This document shows, one piece after another, positions 60,157 to 64,000 of a stretch of DNA of 64,000 nt (positions are counted from its first letter, which is position 1; each line of letters begins with the position of its first letter). The position numbers and the translations under genes were made by a program. The stretch covers positions 280,129-344,128 of the forward strand of contig VXRN01000023.1 in assembly GCA_009838465.1 (NCBI GenBank), read 5' to 3'. The notes under the pieces are model-generated. The model saw only the letters and a list, made by a program, of their open reading frames with translations. It was not told the DNA's origin and ran no database searches. The DNA comes from Dehalococcoidia bacterium (GTDB lineage: Bacteria > Chloroflexota > Dehalococcoidia > Lucifugimonadales > UBA1123).

Positions 60157-61254
60157 CTATATTGTAGCATGGAACGGAGATGACTGTATAGCGTTATGGG
60201 AAACTGGACGCTTGTGGACGGAGGGTTGTTCGGGGTAGGTCGGCTCGAATGTTGTGAAGGCTTCCTCAGCTCCTAGAGTGAGGCCGAGATCCTTCATCCG
60301 TTCCCGAATGATGCGGTGTGATTCCGGGGAGTCGTCCATGCCGATGAAGCGTCGTCCGAGACGGGCGGCCTCTACCAGCGTACTTCCACTGCCCGCGTAG
60401 CAGTCCATGACGGTGTCGCCCGGGTTGGACGATGTCAGGATGATGCGCTCCAGCATGGCGGCGTTCTTCTGGGTGGGGTAGAGGGGGCGCTGTGGGTCTT
60501 TGTATTCCCAGATGTCCTGCGGCATCTTGCCCTCGGACTGGTCGGCGTAGTTGATCTTGCGCGGGTTGCCGGTGGCGCTCCAGTGGATGAGGCCGGCGTT
60601 GTGAAGTTCTGATAATTTTTCAGGTGCGTATCGCCAGTGACGACCGCGCGGCGGCCTGATGCCGCGCCAGCATCGTCCGGTCGGACCGTCGCGGGTTACG
60701 CCGGGCGCGTGCAGGGGGGTAGTGGTGTAGCGACGTCCATCGGCGTCAACGCGGGGGTAGAGTCTCTTGAGGTCGTCCTCACTAAGCGGCGTTCTCTGCG
60801 GATTCCAGGTTATCGTACTCGGAGAGATGGAGTAGAAGAGGATCGTGTCCTTGATGTTGCCGTAGGAATTCCGATCAAAGTTCTTGGGATTGCTCTTTAT
60901 CCTCGTTATGCTGTTGCGGAAGTTGCGAGGGCCGAATACTTCGTCCATGAGAAAGCGGACGTGATGCTCCATGTTGAGGTCTATGTGGACGTAAATAGAG
61001 GCGGTCGAGGACATTACGTCCCTGATGGCGAGCAGCCGCAGTTTCAGAGCGTTCAGATAGTCGGAGCCGCGAGTCGTGTCGGCGTAGGCGAGTCTGCCGG
61101 ATGCGCTGATCGTGTTGGCGCGGTCGGCATCAAGTAGGAAACGGTTGTTGGTAGCGAAGGGTGGATCAATGTAAACGAGGTCGGCGTTTGTGCCACGCTG
61201 GGAGAGTAGGCGGAGGCCGACGAGGTTGTCGCCTGGGTAGAAGAGGTGTTGCAT
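60157..61254 (-). CDS. Solitary site-specific DNA methyltransferase, beta class
   Basis: 365 residues. Motif IV comes first (VYIDPPFATNNRF, DPPF at residues 30-33) and motif I last (VMDCYAGSGSTLVEAARLGRRFIGMD, Asp284), the permuted order of the beta class of N6-adenine/N4-cytosine methyltransferases. DPPF suggests an N6-adenine type, though it is not decisive. A target-recognition region lies between. Starts 4 bp after the PaREP1/HEPN gene. No restriction enzyme gene is visible in the window. Confidence 0.88.
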   Translation of the reverse strand: MQHLFYPGDNLVGLRLLSQRGTNADLVYIDPPFATNNRFLLDADRANTISASGRLAYADTTRGSDYLNALKLRLLAIRDVMSSTASIYVHIDLNMEHHVRFLMDEVFGPRNFRNSITRIKSNPKNFDRNSYGNIKDTILFYSISPSTITWNPQRTPLSEDDLKRLYPRVDADGRRYTTTPLHAPGVTRDGPTGRCWRGIRPPRGRHWRYAPEKLSELHNAGLIHWSATGNPRKINYADQSEGKMPQDIWEYKDPQRPLYPTQKNAAMLERIILTSSNPGDTVMDCYAGSGSTLVEAARLGRRFIGMDDSPESHRIIRERMKDLGLTLGAEEAFTTFEPTYPEQPSVHKRPVSHNAIQSSPFHATI

Positions 61255-61258
61255 TGTG

Positions 61259-61609
61259 CTATGTCACTTCGTCCAGGGTTTCTAGGAGTCTTTCCACGCG
61301 ATCCAAGCTCATAGCAACGTATTCGTCGTCGAGCCAGCCTTCATGGAAGTTCTGATGCAGTGCATTCGCTGCACCGAATAACTCGATGACTTCAGGCCGA
61401 CCTGACGTATCGGCGATGCTGCGAACTGCTACGAACAGGTCGCTGTGAGAACGGTGTCTCCAACCACGCCTTTCCGCTACGGCCTTGACTGCGTGGGCCG
61501 CCGCGCCCCATCCCTTTTCCGTCGCTTGGAGATTGTCGCCAGGCTCCAGTTGCTCTCTAGCGTGGATGAGGAATTCCCGGCTTACTTCCAGGTGGGATTC
61601 GGCGAGCAA
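61259..61609 (-). CDS. PaREP1/HEPN-like helical protein
   Basis: 116 residues. Pattern SREFLIHAREQLEPGDNLQATEKGWGAAAHAVKAVAERRGWRHRSHSDLF matches the PaREP1 family (HEPN-like helical bundles); the Arg..His spacing (RRGWRHRSH) could be an RNase Rx4-6H motif, which I cannot confirm. TTG start with GGAG eleven bases upstream. 4 bp upstream of the DNA methyltransferase on the same strand, so the two may be one unit. Confidence 0.75.
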   Translation of the reverse strand: MLAESHLEVSREFLIHAREQLEPGDNLQATEKGWGAAAHAVKAVAERRGWRHRSHSDLFVAVRSIADTSGRPEVIELFGAANALHQNFHEGWLDDEYVAMSLDRVERLLETLDEVT

Positions 61610-61694
61610 TGTACTGTTTTCTCCGCTTACGAGTAATCAAGTACGAATCCGTTCCGGGGACGATTCTTGAACCGCCCCCGGATTTCAGAACGCT

Positions 61695-63452
61695 CTAGTC
61701 GTCTTCCAGGGTGCTGGTGTCGCCTTCGGGGAGGCCGAGTTCGCGGGCCTTGAGCAGGCGGCGCATTATCTTGCCGGAGCGAGTCTTGGGCAGGCCCGGG
61801 ATGAAATCAATCTCGCGGGGGGCTACGGCGGGGGAGAGCTTGGTTCGGGCGAACTGCATTATCTCGCGGCGTAGCTGGGGGCTTTCCTCGTAGCCGTCCT
61901 TCAGCGATACGAACGCCTTGACCACTTCCATCGCTATAGGATCGGGCTTGCCGATGACGCCGGCCTCGGCGACCGCTTCGTGCTCGATGAGCGCGCTCTC
62001 GACCTCGAACGGGCCTACAAGGTGTCCGGCTGTGTTGATTACGTCGTCCGCTCGTCCTACGAACCAGAAGTAGCCGTCCTCGTCCATCCTTGCGGTATCG
62101 CCGGTTATATACCAGCCCTTCTTGAAGCGTGAGTTGTACATCTCGGTGTTTTGCCAGTAGGTGTGGAACATGGAGGGCCAGCCCGGTCGGGCGACGAGAT
62201 TGCCGTCCTCGCCCACTGGAACGGGGTCGAAGTTTTCGTCAACGACGCCGAGCTGGATGCCGGGTATCGGCCTGCCCATGGAGCCGGGCTTTATGTCTGT
62301 AGAGGCGTAGTTGGCGCACATTATCGCGCCGGTCTCGGTCTGCCACCAGTTATCGTGGAAGGCGTGTCCGATGGCCTCCTTGCCCCAGACGACGGCCTCG
62401 GGGTTCAGCGGCTCCCCCACGCTGGCGGTGAACCTGAGCGAGGAGAGATCATACCGCTTCGGGACCTGGTCGCCCGCCTTCATCAGCATACGGATGGCGG
62501 TCGGAGCTGTGTACCAGACAGTCACTTTGTGCTTCTGAATCTGCTCGTACCACCAACTGGCGCGGAATCCGCCTTCGAAGATGAGTTGGGTAACGCCGTT
62601 CGTCCATGGGGCGAGCATCCCGTATGAGGTACCGGTCACCCAGCCGGGGTCGGCGGTACACCAGTAGATGTCGTCATCATGCAGGTCTAGCGCCCACTTT
62701 CCGGTAGCGTACTGTTGCACGACTGCCTGGTGCCTGTGGACTGCGCCCTTGGGCTTGCCCGTGGTGCCGGAGGTGTAGTGCATTATGGAGTAGTCGTACT
62801 GGGAGGTAGCGACTGTGGTGAAGTCGGCGGGCGCCTTGCCCATCTCCTCGTAGTAGTCGAGGTCCTGGGAGTCAATCGGGAAAGGGTCGCGCCCATCCTT
62901 GTTGACGATGATGATGTGCTGGAGATCGAACAGTTCGGGGATGATGTGGGCAATCTTGCGGCGGAGGTCGGGCTGGGTGACCAGCACCTTGGCGCCGGAG
63001 TCTGCCATGCGGTCCTTTACGGGATCGGGGCCAAAGGCCGAGAAGAGGGGACCCGCGATAGCGCCGGCTTTGAGAATGCCAAACACCGCGATGTACTGTT
63101 CGGGCAGGCGATCCATGAATGTGAACACGCGGTCGCCGGTCTCGATGCCGAGGCTCTTGAGGACATTGGCGAACTTGTCCGTCTCGCGCTTCATGTCACC
63201 GAAGGTGTAGTCCTCGCGCTCGCCGTTCTTGCCCTCCCAGATCATGGCTATCTTGTCGCGCTTGGGGCCGTTGGCGTGCCTGTCTATGGCCTCGTGGGCC
63301 TTGTTCAGGCCGCCGCCCGGCAGCCAGTCGAGTTCGTCGAACATCTGCTGCCAGTCGAATTCAGTGACGTTGTCCCTGTCCATGTTGGGAGCGACATCGA
63401 AATCGCTCACCGGCTGCTTGTGAATCGTTTCGAACGAAGTTCCTGTGGTCAT
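61695..63452 (-). CDS. acsA: Acetyl-CoA synthetase (short type)
   Basis: 585 residues. ANL superfamily: core YDYSIMHYTSGTTGKPKGAVHRH (A3), ETGAIMCANY, GYFWFVGRADDVINTAGHLVGPFEVESALIEH, and the C-terminal acylation Lys561 in GLPKTRSGKIMRRLLK. Makes acetyl-CoA from acetate, ATP and CoA, or acts on a related short acid. Shorter than the usual 640-residue enzyme because the N-terminal region is brief. GGAGAGAGA before the ATG. Links the acetate pool with the fatty-acid and degradation genes. Confidence 0.9.
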   Translation of the reverse strand: MTTGTSFETIHKQPVSDFDVAPNMDRDNVTEFDWQQMFDELDWLPGGGLNKAHEAIDRHANGPKRDKIAMIWEGKNGEREDYTFGDMKRETDKFANVLKSLGIETGDRVFTFMDRLPEQYIAVFGILKAGAIAGPLFSAFGPDPVKDRMADSGAKVLVTQPDLRRKIAHIIPELFDLQHIIIVNKDGRDPFPIDSQDLDYYEEMGKAPADFTTVATSQYDYSIMHYTSGTTGKPKGAVHRHQAVVQQYATGKWALDLHDDDIYWCTADPGWVTGTSYGMLAPWTNGVTQLIFEGGFRASWWYEQIQKHKVTVWYTAPTAIRMLMKAGDQVPKRYDLSSLRFTASVGEPLNPEAVVWGKEAIGHAFHDNWWQTETGAIMCANYASTDIKPGSMGRPIPGIQLGVVDENFDPVPVGEDGNLVARPGWPSMFHTYWQNTEMYNSRFKKGWYITGDTARMDEDGYFWFVGRADDVINTAGHLVGPFEVESALIEHEAVAEAGVIGKPDPIAMEVVKAFVSLKDGYEESPQLRREIMQFARTKLSPAVAPREIDFIPGLPKTRSGKIMRRLLKARELGLPEGDTSTLEDD

Positions 63453-63645
63453 GTCTCTCTCTCCGGCGTCAAGATATGTTTATGGGCGCGAGTTGCACGT
63501 ATGGGTTTTCGTTCGCATTATACACCAGAGGAATTTGGAATTGTGAATCAAGGATTTGGAATAATCCGACGGCAGTCGAACCCTTATCAATCCGGTGGGA
63601 TCTGCCCGCGAGTCGTCGTTTCAGTTCCAAATCCGCCGCGCATCT

Positions 63646-63674
63646 TTGTCTGAGTCAACCGGACTCGGTATAAT
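63646..63674 (+). promoter_or_regulatory. Promoter for the coiled-coil protein gene
   Basis: TTGTCT (63646-63651), a 17-bp spacer and a perfect TATAAT (63669-63674). Start near 63681 gives a 12-nt leader containing GAGGA. The rest of 63453-63645 holds no gene. Confidence 0.65.
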
Positions 63675-63692
63675 CTGATTTAGAGGACGGAC

Positions 63693-64000
63693 ATGACTAT
63701 CAACACGGACGCTGACGTAATCAGGGTTATTCAAGAGAATCCCCGGCTTCTGATAGAGGCGATTACCGCTCATCCCGAGCTCAGGGCTGAGGTGCGCCGC
63801 GCCGTTCTGACCGACGAGCTTTTGGCCATGCCCGAGCAACTCGCCGAAGTCATTAAGACCCAGAACGAGATGCTCAAGGCTCAAGATGAGATGCTCACGA
63901 GCCTGGCGGAGACGCGCGAGAGCCTAGCGGAGACGCGCGCGACCCAGAACGAGATGCTTAAGACTCAGGCAGAAATACTCACGAGCCTGGCGGAGACGCG
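63693..64000 (+). CDS. Coiled-coil repeat protein, C-terminus off the right edge
   Basis: At least 102 residues, open to the window end. A helical N-terminal domain (VIRVIQENPRLLIEAITAHPELRAEVRRAVLTDELL) leads into tandem heptad-like repeats of NEMLKAQDEMLTSLAETRES..TQNEMLKTQAEILTSLAETR, clearly a long coiled coil with near-identical units at DNA level too. GAGGA before the ATG. Similar proteins often carry a C-terminal nuclease-like domain; not visible here, so function unknown. Confidence 0.75.
   Translation, partial: MTINTDADVIRVIQENPRLLIEAITAHPELRAEVRRAVLTDELLAMPEQLAEVIKTQNEMLKAQDEMLTSLAETRESLAETRATQNEMLKTQAEILTSLAET

Overview
The window is a GC-rich (roughly 55-60 %) bacterial chromosome segment. 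The gene content points to a Chloroflexota lineage of the Dehalococcoidia/SAR202 type. This is inferred from the mix of families: enolase-superfamily dehydratases, luciferase-like flavin monooxygenases, short-chain dehydrogenases, a membrane protein carrying the YYY motif known from Chloroflexi and archaea, PaREP1 and DUF2277 proteins, and an Ala-rich solute-binding lipoprotein. No rRNA or classical marker gene is present, so the assignment is not proven. GTG and TTG starts are common.

Layout. 1-1.2 kb: end-truncated heme A synthase (ctaA, minus), two small inverted-repeat elements and tRNA-Lys. 1.2-11.6 kb: oxidation of sugars and sugar acids, with a GMC oxidoreductase, an LLM monooxygenase, two enolase-superfamily dehydratases with a hicAB toxin-antitoxin pair between them, a methyltransferase, a methylisocitrate-lyase-like enzyme, a uronate-dehydrogenase-like enzyme, a HAD phosphatase and a ribokinase-like enzyme. 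11.6-22.1 kb: a 1511-residue membrane glycosyltransferase-like protein, a YqeG-like phosphatase, DUF2277, an SDR, rhamnose mutarotase, tRNA-Gly, a crotonase, a two-gene ABC exporter and an HpcH/HpaI aldolase. 22.1-24.9 kb: an AT-richer accessory island with an IS1595-type transposase, small ORFs, several hairpins and a promoter-to-terminator transcription unit that looks like a structured non-coding RNA. 24.9-41.9 kb: DUF1800, a beta-hydroxyacid dehydrogenase, an NHL-repeat protein, an oligopeptide-type ABC transporter (binding protein and two ATPases, no permease here), tRNA-Ala, an SDR, a dehalogenase, a ThiO-like oxidase, an LLM enzyme, an MBL hydrolase, PspC/LiaF-like membrane proteins, FabI and a split TPP-dependent decarboxylase. 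42-52.4 kb, all minus: an MFS exporter and a complete Bat-type operon (moxR, DUF58, batI-like, batA, batB, batC, then batD and batE). 52.5-64 kb: two tandem M20 amidohydrolases, a membrane hydrolase, a CocE esterase, an alpha/beta hydrolase, an LLM enzyme, a solitary DNA methyltransferase with a PaREP1/HEPN partner, acetyl-CoA synthetase, and the start of a coiled-coil repeat protein.

How the genes fit together. The catabolic genes could form an aldose to aldonate/uronate to 2-keto-3-deoxy acid to aldolase route, with acetyl-CoA synthetase and the crotonase feeding central metabolism. This is inference from family membership.

Most interesting. (1) A family of about 110-145 bp intergenic elements, four copies here, each pointing at the gene downstream: an A/T box, TAGCTAAA, a cluster of CAGGTG/CACCTG half-sites, then a TATAAA..ATATATG box. 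(2) A MITE family with CAGGGTCTT-type ends and 10-bp target duplications; one copy landed in a ribosome binding site and duplicated it. (3) A promoter-to-terminator structured RNA of about 200 nt in the accessory island, with tRNA-like folds on the opposite strand.
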